Positions 28,176-37,217 are shown, counted from the stretch's first letter. The stretch: DNA of 64,000 nucleotides from a bacterium (GCA_030432695.1 JAUILN010000005.1:186001-250000), one strand, 5' to 3'. The notes: a model not told the origin generated them from the letters alone. Numbers and translations are program-made.

Positions 28176-29191
28176 TTCCAGGGGAACGCCATCAATTCGT
28201 CGAGGTGGTCCGCTCCCCGACGCAACAGCGCGATCCGGTCGAAGCCGACCGCAACACCCGCACACGACGGCAATCCCGCACCGAGCGCCGCGAGCAGGTA
28301 CTCGTCCGGCGGTAGCCGCATGCGACCGTCCGCCACCCGCCGTTCGTTGGCGGCCGCGAACCGCTGCCGCTGCTCGTCTGCGTCGAGCAGCTCGAGATAG
28401 CCGTTGGCCAGCTCGACGCCGCGCAGGAACACCTCGAAGCGGGCCGCGACCGGTGTTCCGGCCGCGTCCTCCCGGACCTGAGCCAGGGCGGCCTGGTCCG
28501 GCGGGAAGTCGATGAGGAACAGCGGACCGTCGGCGCCCAGCCCGGCCTGCAGGTGGAGCGACAGGATCAGGTCGAGGTAGGCGTCGACCTCGTCGCGATC
28601 GAGACCCGCAGGCGGCTCGATCCCGAGTTCCGCGCACCGGTCGATGCACTCTTCGACGCCACACGCGAACGGGTCCAGGCCGGCGTGCTCGACGAACAGC
28701 TGGCGATAGGACGTCGTGCGGCGCCGGCTCGTGGGCGCGAGATCCGGAAGCAGAGTCGCGAGCAGATCCCCCACTTCGTCCATCAATTGCTCGAGGTCGA
28801 AGCCCGGCCGGTACCACTCGAGCATCGTGAACTCGGGGTTGTGGAAGCGCCCGCTCTCGCCGGCGCGGAACACCCGGCAGAGCTGATACACCGGCCCGGA
28901 GCCGCTCGCCACCAGTCGCTTCATGCAGGCCTCGGGCGAGGTCTGCAGGAACGCGTAGTCCCGCCCGTCGCCGCGACTCTCGTCGACCACGACCATCGGA
29001 TCGAGGTGGGTCTCCACCACCACGCCGCGCGACAGCGCCGGCGTCTCGACCTCCAGCACGTCGCGCTGCGCGAAGAACTCGCGGGTCGAACGCAGCAAGG
29101 CGGCCCGCTCCCGCAGCGCCGCGAGCGAGGCCGACGGCGACCAGCCGCTGGTCGCTGGCAGGCGCGCGCTGCCCGATCCGCTACCGCTCAC
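28166..29191 (-). CDS. epmA: EF-P--(R)-beta-lysine ligase EpmA
   Basis: 341 residues from a GTG (MSGSGSGSARL); the first ~20 residues are unconserved. It is a class II lysyl-tRNA-synthetase catalytic core without the anticodon domain: motif 1 around FFAQRDVLEVETPALS, motif 2 with CRVFRAGESGRFHNPEFTML, and motif 3 with GVAVGFDRIALL. FLQTSPEACMKRL and GVELANGYLEL are typical of EpmA/PoxA. It attaches beta-lysine to the conserved Lys of EF-P. It lies 24 bases after efp, with epmB divergent, so the substrate-making and attaching enzymes are side by side. The end of the gene is within the 17-base repeat array. Confidence 0.95.
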   Translation of the reverse strand: MSGSGSGSARLPATSGWSPSASLAALRERAALLRSTREFFAQRDVLEVETPALSRGVVVETHLDPMVVVDESRGDGRDYAFLQTSPEACMKRLVASGSGPVYQLCRVFRAGESGRFHNPEFTMLEWYRPGFDLEQLMDEVGDLLATLLPDLAPTSRRRTTSYRQLFVEHAGLDPFACGVEECIDRCAELGIEPPAGLDRDEVDAYLDLILSLHLQAGLGADGPLFLIDFPPDQAALAQVREDAAGTPVAARFEVFLRGVELANGYLELLDADEQRQRFAAANERRVADGRMRLPPDEYLLAALGAGLPSCAGVAVGFDRIALLRRGADHLDELMAFPWNRM

Positions 29192-29215
29192 TTGCCGTCC
29201 CCCACCTGGGGGCCG

Positions 29216-29791
29216 TCACTTCGACGACGCGCGCTCGACATACTCGCCGGTCCGCGTGTCGACCTTGATGAGGTCGCCGTTGTCGATGAAGATCGGCACC
29301 TTGAACTCGGCGCCGGTCTCGGTGGTCGCCGGCTTGGTCACGCCCGCCGAGGTGTTGCCGCGCGCGCCCGGCTCGCAGAAGGTCACCTCGAGGACCACGT
29401 GCGCCGGCGGCGTGATGACGATCACCTGACCGTTCCAGAAGGTCGCGTCGACCTTGGTACCGTCGATCAGGTACTTCCACGCGTCGCCCAGCGCTTCCTT
29501 CGGCACCTCGTACTGCTCGAAGGTGTCCGGGTCCATGAAGTGCCAGAGCGTCGAGTCGTTGTAGAGGTACTGCAGATCGGTGTCGTGCACGTCCGCCGCG
29601 TCGATCTTGTCGCCGTTGCGGTAGCTCTTCACCAGCACGTTGCCGGTCAGCAGGTTCTTGATCCGCAGGGTGTAGACCGCCTGGCCCTTCCCCGGCTTGC
29701 GGAACTCGGACTCCAGGACGATGCCCGGCTGGCCGTCCAGCTGGACCTTCAGCCCCTTCTTGAACTGACTCGTGTTGTAGGATTCCACCAT
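29216..29791 (-). CDS. efp: Elongation factor P
   Basis: 191 residues beginning MVESYNTSQFKKG. Three-domain EF-P: the KOW-like N-domain includes KPGKGQ with Lys35, the residue that is beta-lysylated in EpmA-type systems, followed by LRIKNLLTGNV; the second and third domains contain QYLYNDSTLWHFMDPDTFEQYEV and a C-terminal end FIDNGDLIKVDTRTGEYVER (split across strands). EF-P relieves ribosome stalling at proline runs. Its ATG overlaps, on the opposite strand, the ATG of epmB. EpmA follows downstream, and both modification enzymes together support a lysylated EF-P. Confidence 0.97.
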   Translation of the reverse strand: MVESYNTSQFKKGLKVQLDGQPGIVLESEFRKPGKGQAVYTLRIKNLLTGNVLVKSYRNGDKIDAADVHDTDLQYLYNDSTLWHFMDPDTFEQYEVPKEALGDAWKYLIDGTKVDATFWNGQVIVITPPAHVVLEVTFCEPGARGNTSAGVTKPATTETGAEFKVPIFIDNGDLIKVDTRTGEYVERASSK

Positions 29792-30956
29792 GCGCGACTC
29801 TGCGGATACGGACGGTCTCGCCCCCCGCAGCACGAAGCGGCCGGGCGGGACGGACGGCCAGACTAGCACGCGCAGCGACGCTGTCACCAGTCGAGGTTCC
29901 GGTGCAGGTCGAGGTTCCGATGCAGGCCGAGATTCCGATGCGAGGGAGACCGCCGGCTGGCGTCGCTCTCTCGCCCGCGCGATCCGCGATCCGGCGGAAC
30001 TGCTCCGAGAACTGGATCTTCCGGCGTCGCTCCTGCCCGGCGCGACGGCCGCCGCCTCCCTGTTCCCGGTCGTGGTCCCACGGGAGTACCTCGCCCGCAT
30101 CCGGCCCGGCGACCCCGACGACCCGCTGCTCCGCCAGGTCCTGCCGCTCGATGCCGAGGGCCGGATCGTCGCCGGCTACGGGCCCGATCCACTCGGAGAG
30201 CGCGCCGCGACCGCCGCGCCGGGACTGGTGCGCAAGTATGCGACGCGCGCCCTGCTGCTCGCCGCACCGGTCTGCGCGGTCAACTGCCGCTACTGCTTCC
30301 GTCGCCACTTCCCGTACGCGGAGGTGCCGCGCGGCCTCACCGCGATGGAACCCGCGCTCGAGGAGCTGCGCGCCGATCCGACCCTCGACGAGGTGATCCT
30401 GAGCGGCGGCGATCCGCTGGTGCTCCCCGACGAGACCCTGGCCCGCCTCGTCGCGCGCCTCGAGTCGATCCCGCACCTCACCCGACTGCGGATCCACACG
30501 CGACTGCCGGTGGTGATCCCGAGCCGCGTCGACGATGCGCTGCTCGGCTGGCTGCGCGGCACCCGGCTCACGACCCTCGTCGTGGTCCACGTCAACCACC
30601 CCAATGAACTCGACACCTCGTGCCGGGCCGCGCTCCGTCGCCTGGTGCAGAACGGTGTCCCGGTCCTCAACCAGGCGGTGCTACTGCGCGGCGTCAACGA
30701 CGACGCCGACACCCTCGCCGCACTGTGCCGCGCGCTGGTGGACATCTCGGTGATCCCGTACTACCTGCACGCGTTGGACCCCGTGTCCGGCACCGCGCAC
30801 TTCGCCGTGTCCGACAAGGAGGGCCTGGCCCTGGTCGACGAGCTGCGCCGCCGACTGCCGGGCTACGCAGTGCCGCGCTTCGTGCGCGAGGTCGAGGGCG
30901 AGCCGTCGAAGGTCGACCTGGGGACGCACGGCTGGCAGGAAGCCGCGCCCTGGTGA
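29790..30956 (+). CDS. epmB: EF-P lysine 2,3-aminomutase EpmB (radical SAM)
   Basis: 388 residues. The radical SAM cluster motif is CAVNCRYC (162-169), followed by FRRHFPYAE; LSGGDPLVLPD and RIHTRLPVVIPSR match the KamA/EpmB family, and EGEPSKVDL near the end carries the PLP-lysine candidate. It converts lysine to beta-lysine for EpmA. The conserved part begins only at WRRSLARAIRDPAELL (~55); the first ~50 residues are Gly/Arg/Asp/Ser-rich and include a three-copy 18-base repeat. No other in-frame ATG or GTG exists before the conserved part, so the extension appears real. The ATG shares bases with the efp start on the other strand. Confidence 0.92.
   Translation: MRDSADTDGLAPRSTKRPGGTDGQTSTRSDAVTSRGSGAGRGSDAGRDSDARETAGWRRSLARAIRDPAELLRELDLPASLLPGATAAASLFPVVVPREYLARIRPGDPDDPLLRQVLPLDAEGRIVAGYGPDPLGERAATAAPGLVRKYATRALLLAAPVCAVNCRYCFRRHFPYAEVPRGLTAMEPALEELRADPTLDEVILSGGDPLVLPDETLARLVARLESIPHLTRLRIHTRLPVVIPSRVDDALLGWLRGTRLTTLVVVHVNHPNELDTSCRAALRRLVQNGVPVLNQAVLLRGVNDDADTLAALCRALVDISVIPYYLHALDPVSGTAHFAVSDKEGLALVDELRRRLPGYAVPRFVREVEGEPSKVDLGTHGWQEAAPW
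29891..29944 (+). repeat. Three tandem 18-base repeats inside epmB
   Basis: Units 29891-29908, 29909-29926 and 29927-29944 read TCGAGGTTCCGGTGCAGG and two variants. In frame they encode six-residue Arg/Gly/Ser/Asp units in the unconserved EpmB N-terminus. 18 bases keep the frame, which fits replication slippage tolerated in a disordered lead. Confidence 0.85.
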
Positions 30957-30993
30957 ACGGGAGACGCGGTAGGCAGGCCGGTGCCTGATCAGC

Positions 30994-31032
30994 TGGACCG
31001 TGGACGGATGGACCGTGGACCGGTCGACCGGT
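30994..31032. repeat. 15-base direct repeat plus 14-base palindrome between convergent genes
   Basis: Two copies of a 15-base unit starting TGGACCGTGGAC (30994-31008, 31009-31023) run into the perfect palindrome ACCGGTCGACCGGT (31019-31032). They lie between the stops of epmB and larC. The palindrome could form a hairpin in either transcript, but no T-run follows. Confidence 0.7.
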
Positions 31033-31063
31033 GAACGCCTGGGCGCGCTCGTCCGGCCGCGCC

Positions 31064-32236
31064 TCAAGCGTCGGCCGACAAGCGAGCCAGCACCGCACCG
31101 CGACCGAGCCCGCGCTCGCGCGCCAGCCGCACCACCTCGTCGTGCTCCGGTCGCGCGATCTCGCGACCATCGGGGAGCCGCGCACACTTGAAGCGAACCG
31201 GTCCCCACCCGGTCTCGCGCACCTCCTCCCACCGCTCCAGGACCGCACGCTCGAGGACCTGCGCTCGGACGCCGAGGCTGCTCGACTCGGCGAGCAGGAG
31301 GCCGGTGAGAGCCGCGCGGTCTGCGGGGTCCACCAGCACCGACAGGACGTGCCCGGGCCGGCCCTTCTTCATGGTGGCCGGCACGACCCACGCATCGAGC
31401 GCACCCTGTCGCAGCGCCTCGTCGACCAACCAGCCGAGCTGCTCCCCGGTGGCGGTGTCCAGATTGCAGCTCAGCTCGACCACGATGTCGGTGGCGCGGC
31501 CGCGCGGCGCATCCGCGGCGTCGCCCAGGGTCGCCCGCAGGACGTTCGGGAACCCCGGGTCGTCGCGGGCGCCGGCGCCCAGTCCCACCGACCGCGGCAC
31601 GTAGCGGAGCCTCGGCTCGAACTCGTCCACGAGTTCGCGGAGCAGCGCCGCCCCGGTGGGCGTGGTCCGCTCTCCGGGTGCTCCGCCGCGGGTCAGCGGC
31701 AGCCCCTCCAGACAGTGGAGCGCGCCAGGCGCCGGGACCGGCAGCACGCCGTGCTCGCAGCGAACCGTGCCGGAGCCGACCTCGACCGCCGAGGCGTAGA
31801 CGCGCTGCACGCCGAGCGCCTCGAGACCCATGCAGGCGCCGACCACGTCGACCAGGGCGTCGTCGGCCCCGACCTCGTGGAAGTGGATCGCCTCGACGGC
31901 CACGCCGTGGGCCGTCGCCTCCGCCGCGGCGAGCCGCTGGAACACAGCCGCGGCCCGCTCGCGCGCGCGGTCCGGGATCGCGGCTCGGGCGACCACCTCC
32001 AACACCTCGGGCAGGTGGCGGTGGGTCCGGCGCCGGGCCGGATCGACCTCGACCGCGAACCGCGTCGCCGCCAGTCCGGCCCGATCGACCGTCTCGCGGC
32101 GGATCCGGACGCCCTGCAGGCCCAGGCTCGCCACCGCGTCGGCCAACAGCTGCCACTCCAACCCGACGCCGAGCAGGGCACCGACCCACATGTCTCCGGC
32201 GGCGCCGGCCTGGCAGTCGAGGAACAGGATGCGCAT
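31064..32236 (-). CDS. larC: LarC-type nickel-pincer cofactor nickel chelatase
   Basis: 390 residues from MRILFLDCQAGAAGDMWVGALL (first helix), the family's characteristic start; upstream in-frame sequence is not protein-like. IHFHEVGADDALVDVVG, the GTVRCEHGVLPVPAPG stretch, and the C-terminal ferredoxin-like part (VELSCNLDTATGEQLG, PATMKKGRPGHVLSVL) are all typical of LarC/DUF111 proteins. In the lactate racemase system LarC inserts Ni into the pyridinium pincer nucleotide made by LarB and LarE. Neither larB, larE nor larA is in the window, so its partner enzyme is elsewhere or different. Transcribed convergently with epmB. Confidence 0.92.
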   Translation of the reverse strand: MRILFLDCQAGAAGDMWVGALLGVGLEWQLLADAVASLGLQGVRIRRETVDRAGLAATRFAVEVDPARRRTHRHLPEVLEVVARAAIPDRARERAAAVFQRLAAAEATAHGVAVEAIHFHEVGADDALVDVVGACMGLEALGVQRVYASAVEVGSGTVRCEHGVLPVPAPGALHCLEGLPLTRGGAPGERTTPTGAALLRELVDEFEPRLRYVPRSVGLGAGARDDPGFPNVLRATLGDAADAPRGRATDIVVELSCNLDTATGEQLGWLVDEALRQGALDAWVVPATMKKGRPGHVLSVLVDPADRAALTGLLLAESSSLGVRAQVLERAVLERWEEVRETGWGPVRFKCARLPDGREIARPEHDEVVRLARERGLGRGAVLARLSADA

Positions 32237-32412
32237 CGCGAGTGATCCTGCCGTGCTGCCGTCCCGGGACAAGCCGCGACCGCGCGACCACCCGACCCTG
32301 TGACCTCGGCCGATGGCGGGACTCCTGTCCGTCGACACCGATGCGAGGGAACGGCCTTTGCCGTCCGGCCGTCCTCCCCCGAGAATCCCGTATTCCACGC
32401 CCGTCCGTCCCC

Positions 32413-33936
32413 ATGACCGCACGACTCCTGAGCGATTCCGCACGCATCGAGGGCCATCCGGCCCGCCGGCGCCGCCCGGGTCGGGTCGCGGCGCTGCTGG
32501 GCGCGTTCCTGTGGGGCGTGGCAACCATGGCCCCCGTGTCGGCGCAGAAGGGCGTCGCGGTCACCGACGAACTGGTCGCGAAGCTCCGCGAGTGCACCGA
32601 CCAGACCGACGACACGGCTCTGCGCGGCGAGGCGGCCCTGGCGCTGGCAACCCTCGGCGACCCGACCGATGCCGGCCGCTTCCGGGCGCTCGTCGCCGAA
32701 CGCGGCCCGGAGGAACTCCGGGCGCGCGGCGCAGTGGCGCTGTCGATCCTGGCCCAGCCGGGCGCCGAGTCGACGCTCGGGCGGCTGCTGACCGAGTCCG
32801 ACCCTCGCGATCCGATGCGGTCGGTCGGCGCCTTCGGCCTCGGACTGCTGCCGGCCGGCCAGGTGACGCCCGCACTCGACGAGTGGTCCAACCGGCTGCG
32901 CGGTGCCAACCGGCGCACCGAGTCGGGTCCGTTGGCAGCCGTGGCCGCCGCCGCTGCACTTTGCGGACGCAAGGACCGCCAGACGCTGCTCGCCAGCGCT
33001 CTGCAGGATGCGTCCTGGAAGGATCCGGACCTGCGCGCGGCGCTGGTCGAAACGCTGCACGCCCTGGAGTTCCCGTTCACGGTGGACCAGCTCGAGAAGC
33101 TGCTCGACGACGACGAACCGGCGGTGCGGCGCGCGGCGCTCTCGGCGGTGGACGTGTCCCACGCCGACCTGCGGAACCCGATCTACCGGCTGTTGCGCAC
33201 CTCCCGCCTGCCGGAGGAGCGCGCTGCGTCGCTGGAGGCGCTCACCGATCTGCGCTCCTCGCACGCGCTGACCGCGGTCGAGGTGCTCGCCGACACCGGC
33301 GAAGCGTGCCAGCTGGAGGCCGCAGTCCGTTGCGGCCTCCGCCTCGGCGGCCTCCGACTTCGCGAGACCCTCGCGAGCCACGTCGCGACGGCACGCAGCC
33401 GCGACGCCCGGCTGCGCGCCTACCTGGTATGGCACGGCGACGTGCCCGCGCGCCTTCGCGACGCCGCCGAGACCGACCTGGACGATGCCCGTCTCGGTCT
33501 GTCGATGCGGGTGGCCGCCGCAGGTCTGCTGCTGCGCGATCCTGCGATCGGCGCCGAGTTCCACGAGAAGCTGCACGGCCTGCTGAGCCTGGCACTGCGG
33601 GACGGCCGCGAGGCCGAAACCCTCGCGGCGGCGGTGCGCGGCCTGCGCACCCTCGGCGCCGCGCCTGACGACCTCGCGTCGCGCTGGACCCCTCACCCCG
33701 ACGAGATGGACCGCCTCGCCGCACGGATCGCGGCGGCGCAGAGCTGCGAGCAGCCGGAACTCGCCGCCGCTCTGCTGGAGACGGCGTTGACTTCGCCGCA
33801 TGCCGAGCCTGCGGACGTCCGCGCGGCACTGCGTGCCTACTGGCGGACCCGCCAGCCGGAACTCCGCCCGTTCGCTAGCAAGGCGCTCGAGGAGCCGATC
33901 CGTTCGCTCTGGGCCGATGCCGCTGCGGCCCGCTGA
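32413..33936 (+). CDS. Secreted HEAT-repeat protein
   Basis: 507 residues from MTARLLSDS. A positively charged lead (HPARRRRPGR) and hydrophobic segment RVAALLGAFLWGVATMAPVSAQ (split by the cleavage region) form a signal peptide. The rest is HEAT/armadillo-like helical repeats: GEAALALATLGDP, GAVALSILAQPG, SVGAFGLGLLPAG, AALSAVDVSH, EERAASLEALTDL. No catalytic motif is visible; proteins of this kind serve as scaffolds in the planctomycete envelope. It is divergent from larC (176 bases) and convergent with the arginase gene. Confidence 0.85.
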   Translation: MTARLLSDSARIEGHPARRRRPGRVAALLGAFLWGVATMAPVSAQKGVAVTDELVAKLRECTDQTDDTALRGEAALALATLGDPTDAGRFRALVAERGPEELRARGAVALSILAQPGAESTLGRLLTESDPRDPMRSVGAFGLGLLPAGQVTPALDEWSNRLRGANRRTESGPLAAVAAAAALCGRKDRQTLLASALQDASWKDPDLRAALVETLHALEFPFTVDQLEKLLDDDEPAVRRAALSAVDVSHADLRNPIYRLLRTSRLPEERAASLEALTDLRSSHALTAVEVLADTGEACQLEAAVRCGLRLGGLRLRETLASHVATARSRDARLRAYLVWHGDVPARLRDAAETDLDDARLGLSMRVAAAGLLLRDPAIGAEFHEKLHGLLSLALRDGREAETLAAAVRGLRTLGAAPDDLASRWTPHPDEMDRLAARIAAAQSCEQPELAAALLETALTSPHAEPADVRAALRAYWRTRQPELRPFASKALEEPIRSLWADAAAAR

Positions 33937-34042
33937 AGGGGAGGCCTCACGGAGCGCGTGCCATGCCGGCAGCACCCCCCGCCGGGACGTCGGAGGGAGG
34001 GGCCGGAGCTACAGGAGATCGGGGCTACCGAGGGGTTCAGGG

Positions 34043-34960
34043 CTACAGGATCGACTTGCCGAACGCGGAGGACAGCATCTCGACCGCGACCTGACCCGAC
34101 TGGTTGCGCACGTCCAGGATCGGGTTCAGCTCGGTGATCTCGCAGCTGACCATCTTCCCCGAATCGGCGACCGCCTCCATCAGCAGGTTGCCCTCCCGCC
34201 AGTCGATGCCACCCTTCACCGGCGTGCCGACACCGGGTGCCTCTCGCGGGTCCAACCCGTCGATGTCGAACGACACGTGGAAGCCGGCGGTGCCCTGGCT
34301 GACCTTCTCGATCGACTCGGCGATCACCTCGCCCATGCCGCGCTCGTCGATCTCGCGCATCGTGTAGGCGTTGACCCCCGAGCGTCGGACGATGTCCTTC
34401 TCGTGCTCGTCGAGGTTGCGGATCCCGATCAACGCCACGTGCTCCGGTAGCACCTTCGGCGAGAAGCCGCCGAGTTCGACCAACTCCGGTGCTCCCAGTC
34501 CGAGCACCGTCGACAGCGGCATGCCGTGGACGTTGCCGGACGGGCTGCTCTCGGGCGTGTTCATGTCGGCGTGGGCATCGACCCAGATGATGCCGATCCG
34601 CTGCCCGTCGTCGCGGAAGTGCTCGGCGACGCCGCTGATCGTGCCGATCGCGATGCTGTGGTCGCCACCGAGGACCAGCGGTGTCCGGCCCGCGGCGAGC
34701 GCCGCCCGACAACGACTGCGCAGATCGTCGCAGGCGATGCGGATCTCCTCGAGGTACTTCGCGGACGTCGGTCCCGGATCCCGGTTCTCGGGCGTCGGCA
34801 CCGGGACGTCGCCGCTGTCCATCACCTCGTGGCCGAGCGCACGGAGGGCGCGGGCCACGCCGGCGATGCGAATCGCGGAGGGCCCCATGTCGACGCCGCG
34901 ACGGTCGGCGCCGAGGTCCATCGGGACACCGAGGATCTGGATGTCGTGCTTGCGGGACAT
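34043..34960 (-). CDS. Arginase
   Basis: 305 residues from MSRKHDIQILGVPMDLGADRRG (family start); a TTG 33 bases upstream is a poorer start. The binuclear Mn motifs are intact: GGDHSIAIG, WVDAHADMNTPESSPSGNVHGMPL (split across the loop) and SFDIDGLDP. Length and the SGNVHG loop agree with arginase rather than agmatinase or formimidoylglutamase. It hydrolyses L-arginine to ornithine and urea. It lies 29 bases downstream of the SAM hydrolase gene, last in a minus-strand series; a metabolic link between the four is not obvious. Confidence 0.95.
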   Translation of the reverse strand: MSRKHDIQILGVPMDLGADRRGVDMGPSAIRIAGVARALRALGHEVMDSGDVPVPTPENRDPGPTSAKYLEEIRIACDDLRSRCRAALAAGRTPLVLGGDHSIAIGTISGVAEHFRDDGQRIGIIWVDAHADMNTPESSPSGNVHGMPLSTVLGLGAPELVELGGFSPKVLPEHVALIGIRNLDEHEKDIVRRSGVNAYTMREIDERGMGEVIAESIEKVSQGTAGFHVSFDIDGLDPREAPGVGTPVKGGIDWREGNLLMEAVADSGKMVSCEITELNPILDVRNQSGQVAVEMLSSAFGKSIL

Positions 34961-34989
34961 GCGTTTCTCGAAGGCCAGGGTCGAACGGA

Positions 34990-35769
34990 TCAATCGTGCA
35001 GCACGCGCACCGCGGTGCCGACGCCCACGCCGAGGCGTTCAGCGGCACTGCCCCCGACGACCGCGACTTCGAGGCGGTCGAAGGAGTCGACCAGCGCCAC
35101 CAGTTCACCGGTTCCGCGCTCGCCGTAGGTGCCGACCAATGGGGCCTCGGTATCGGCGACCACCAGACCACGCGCCGAGGACGCGGCATTCGGCCCCAGG
35201 TCGGTGATGAGATTGCCGAAGTGGTCGACCAGGACCACGCGGCCCTCGGGTCCTGCGCCGCGGCCGGGCACGGACACACGTACCGGATCGTCGATGCGCA
35301 GCCCCAGGGCACCGAAGCCGATCTGGCCGCGCGCCAGCCGTCCGGCGATCGGTGCGAACACGTCGCGGCCGTGGAAGGTCCGCGACGCCGGACGGATTCC
35401 GAGGCGCTCCGGATCGAGGACCCGGACGTCGACCCGGTCGGCATCCAGCACCGCCGACAGCACACCGTTGTCGGGCGCGATCCAGTAGCAGCCGTGCGCG
35501 GAGACCGCCAGCATGCGACGTTCGGTGCCGACTCCTGGATCGACGACGACGACGTGCACCGTACCGGTCGGAAAGCGATCGATCGCTGCATCGACGTGCA
35601 GCGCCGCAGTCGACACGTCCTGCGCCGGAATCGCGTGGCCCAGGTGCACGATGCGCGCACCGACGTGTGCCTTCAGCACCGCGCCTTCGAGGGTGCCGAC
35701 GTAGCAGTCCCGGCTACCGAAGTCCGTCAGCAGCGTGACGACGCCACAGGGAGGAGGGAGGACGTTCAT
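34990..35769 (-). CDS. S-adenosylmethionine hydrolase (SAM hydroxide adenosyltransferase, DUF62)
   Basis: 259 residues beginning MNVLPPPCGVVTLLTDFGSRD; TLLTDFGSRDCYVG is the family's N-terminal signature with the Asp that contacts ribose, and VHVVVVDPGVGTERR and APDNGVLS follow as in fluorinase relatives. The C-terminal domain has VLVDHFGNLITDL. Such enzymes split SAM to adenosine and methionine using hydroxide. It stands 52 bases after the phosphomannomutase gene and 29 before arginase. Confidence 0.92.
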   Translation of the reverse strand: MNVLPPPCGVVTLLTDFGSRDCYVGTLEGAVLKAHVGARIVHLGHAIPAQDVSTAALHVDAAIDRFPTGTVHVVVVDPGVGTERRMLAVSAHGCYWIAPDNGVLSAVLDADRVDVRVLDPERLGIRPASRTFHGRDVFAPIAGRLARGQIGFGALGLRIDDPVRVSVPGRGAGPEGRVVLVDHFGNLITDLGPNAASSARGLVVADTEAPLVGTYGERGTGELVALVDSFDRLEVAVVGGSAAERLGVGVGTAVRVLHD

Positions 35770-35821
35770 CGCTTGGTCACGTTCTTCGGCTCGGGAACCG
35801 TCGATCCGATCGACACCGGCC

Positions 35822-37153
35822 TCAGACGGGGGTACCGAGCAGAGCGATGAGTTCGGCCTTCCTGGCCTCCATCAGCTCCTCGGTATCGGCCTCGAGACAC
35901 ATCCGGAGATAGGGCTCGGTGTTGCTCGGCCGCACGTTCACCCACCAGTCCGGATACGTGACGGTCACGCCGTCGAGGTGGTCGATCGTTGCGTCGGAGT
36001 ACTTCGTCTCGACGGCCTTCATCAGGGCCGCCTTGTCCTCGACCTTGAAGTTGATCTCACCGGTCGGGAAGTAGCGGCGCAGTTCGTCGGCCGCGACCTT
36101 CAGCGAGCGGCCCTCCTTGGAGAGCTGGTTCATCACCATGATCGCGGCGAGCACGCCGCAGTCGGTGAAGAAGTTCTCGGCGAAGTAGAAGTGCCCCGAC
36201 AGCTCACCGCCGCCGATGCAGTCCTTCTCGCGCATCGTCTCCTTCATGAACGAGTGGCCGACGCGCTCGCGGACCGGCCGCCCACCCATTCGCTGGATCT
36301 CCTCGGCGACGACCTTCGACGAGCGCAGGTCGTAGATGATCCCCTTGCCCGGATGTCGCTCCAGCATGCCGCGGGCGATCAGCACCGTGATCAGGTCGGC
36401 GTGGACCGTGCGCCCCTCCTCGTCGACGAACGCGCAGCGGTCGGCATCGCCGTCGAAGGCCAGGCCGAGCGGCGCGCCGTTCTCCTTCACTGCGGCCCGC
36501 AGGTCGTCGAGGTTCGACTCCTTCAGCGGGTTGGCCTCGTGGTTGGGGAAGGTGCCGTCGAGTTCCTCGTAGAGCGGCACCACGTCGACGCCCGGGATCC
36601 GCGAGAAGATCGCCGGGGCCTCGGCCGCGCCCATCCCGTTGGCGTAGTCGACCACGATGCGGGTCTTCTTGATGCCGTCGGTGAAGGCCGCGATGTGGGC
36701 CACGAACTCGTCGCGGATGTCGATCTGGTCGCGCGTGCCCCGCTCGCCGCGCGGCTCCAGGTCGCCTTCCTCCACGAGCTTCTGGATGTCCGGGATGCCG
36801 TAGTCCGCCGACAGCGGCCGGGCCTCCTCGCGGCACAGCTTGAAGCCGATGTACTGCTTGGGATTGTGCGACGCGGTCACGCACAGCCCACCGTCGCAGG
36901 GCAGCTTGCCGATCGCGTAGTAGGTGCACGGCGTCGACGCGAGACCGATGTCGAGCACGTCGCAGCCCTGGCTCAGGATCCCGTCGATGACCGCATCCTG
37001 GATCGCCGGCGCCATCGTGCGCATGTCGCGGCCGACCACCAGGGTGCGGGCGTCGAGGAAGCGCGCGAAGGCCGCGCCGATGCGGCGCGCGATCGCCTCG
37101 TCGATCTGGTCGGGATGGGTGCCGCGGATGTCGTAGGCCTTGAAGATGCTCAC
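35822..37153 (-). CDS. Phosphomannomutase/phosphoglucomutase
   Basis: 443 residues from a GTG (MSIFKAYDIRGTHPDQ), with GAGG about ten bases upstream. The alpha-D-phosphohexomutase motifs are in order: AYDIRGT (metal-free loop 1), catalytic phosphoserine loop VTASHNPKQYIG, Mg-binding LAFDGDADRC, the sugar-binding loop GGGELSGHFYF, and the phosphate-binding end VRPSNTEPYLRM. It interconverts hexose 6- and 1-phosphates and so feeds nucleotide-sugar synthesis. It could serve the nucleotidyltransferase at 2808-3575, but such enzymes are housekeeping. It follows the threonine aldolase gene by 64 bases. Confidence 0.95.
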   Translation of the reverse strand: MSIFKAYDIRGTHPDQIDEAIARRIGAAFARFLDARTLVVGRDMRTMAPAIQDAVIDGILSQGCDVLDIGLASTPCTYYAIGKLPCDGGLCVTASHNPKQYIGFKLCREEARPLSADYGIPDIQKLVEEGDLEPRGERGTRDQIDIRDEFVAHIAAFTDGIKKTRIVVDYANGMGAAEAPAIFSRIPGVDVVPLYEELDGTFPNHEANPLKESNLDDLRAAVKENGAPLGLAFDGDADRCAFVDEEGRTVHADLITVLIARGMLERHPGKGIIYDLRSSKVVAEEIQRMGGRPVRERVGHSFMKETMREKDCIGGGELSGHFYFAENFFTDCGVLAAIMVMNQLSKEGRSLKVAADELRRYFPTGEINFKVEDKAALMKAVETKYSDATIDHLDGVTVTYPDWWVNVRPSNTEPYLRMCLEADTEELMEARKAELIALLGTPV

Positions 37154-37217
37154 CGGTCTGCCTCGTGGTGGGTCGCGTGGTGGAACGTGTTCGTGTGCAG
37201 GGATAGAGCCGACGTCG

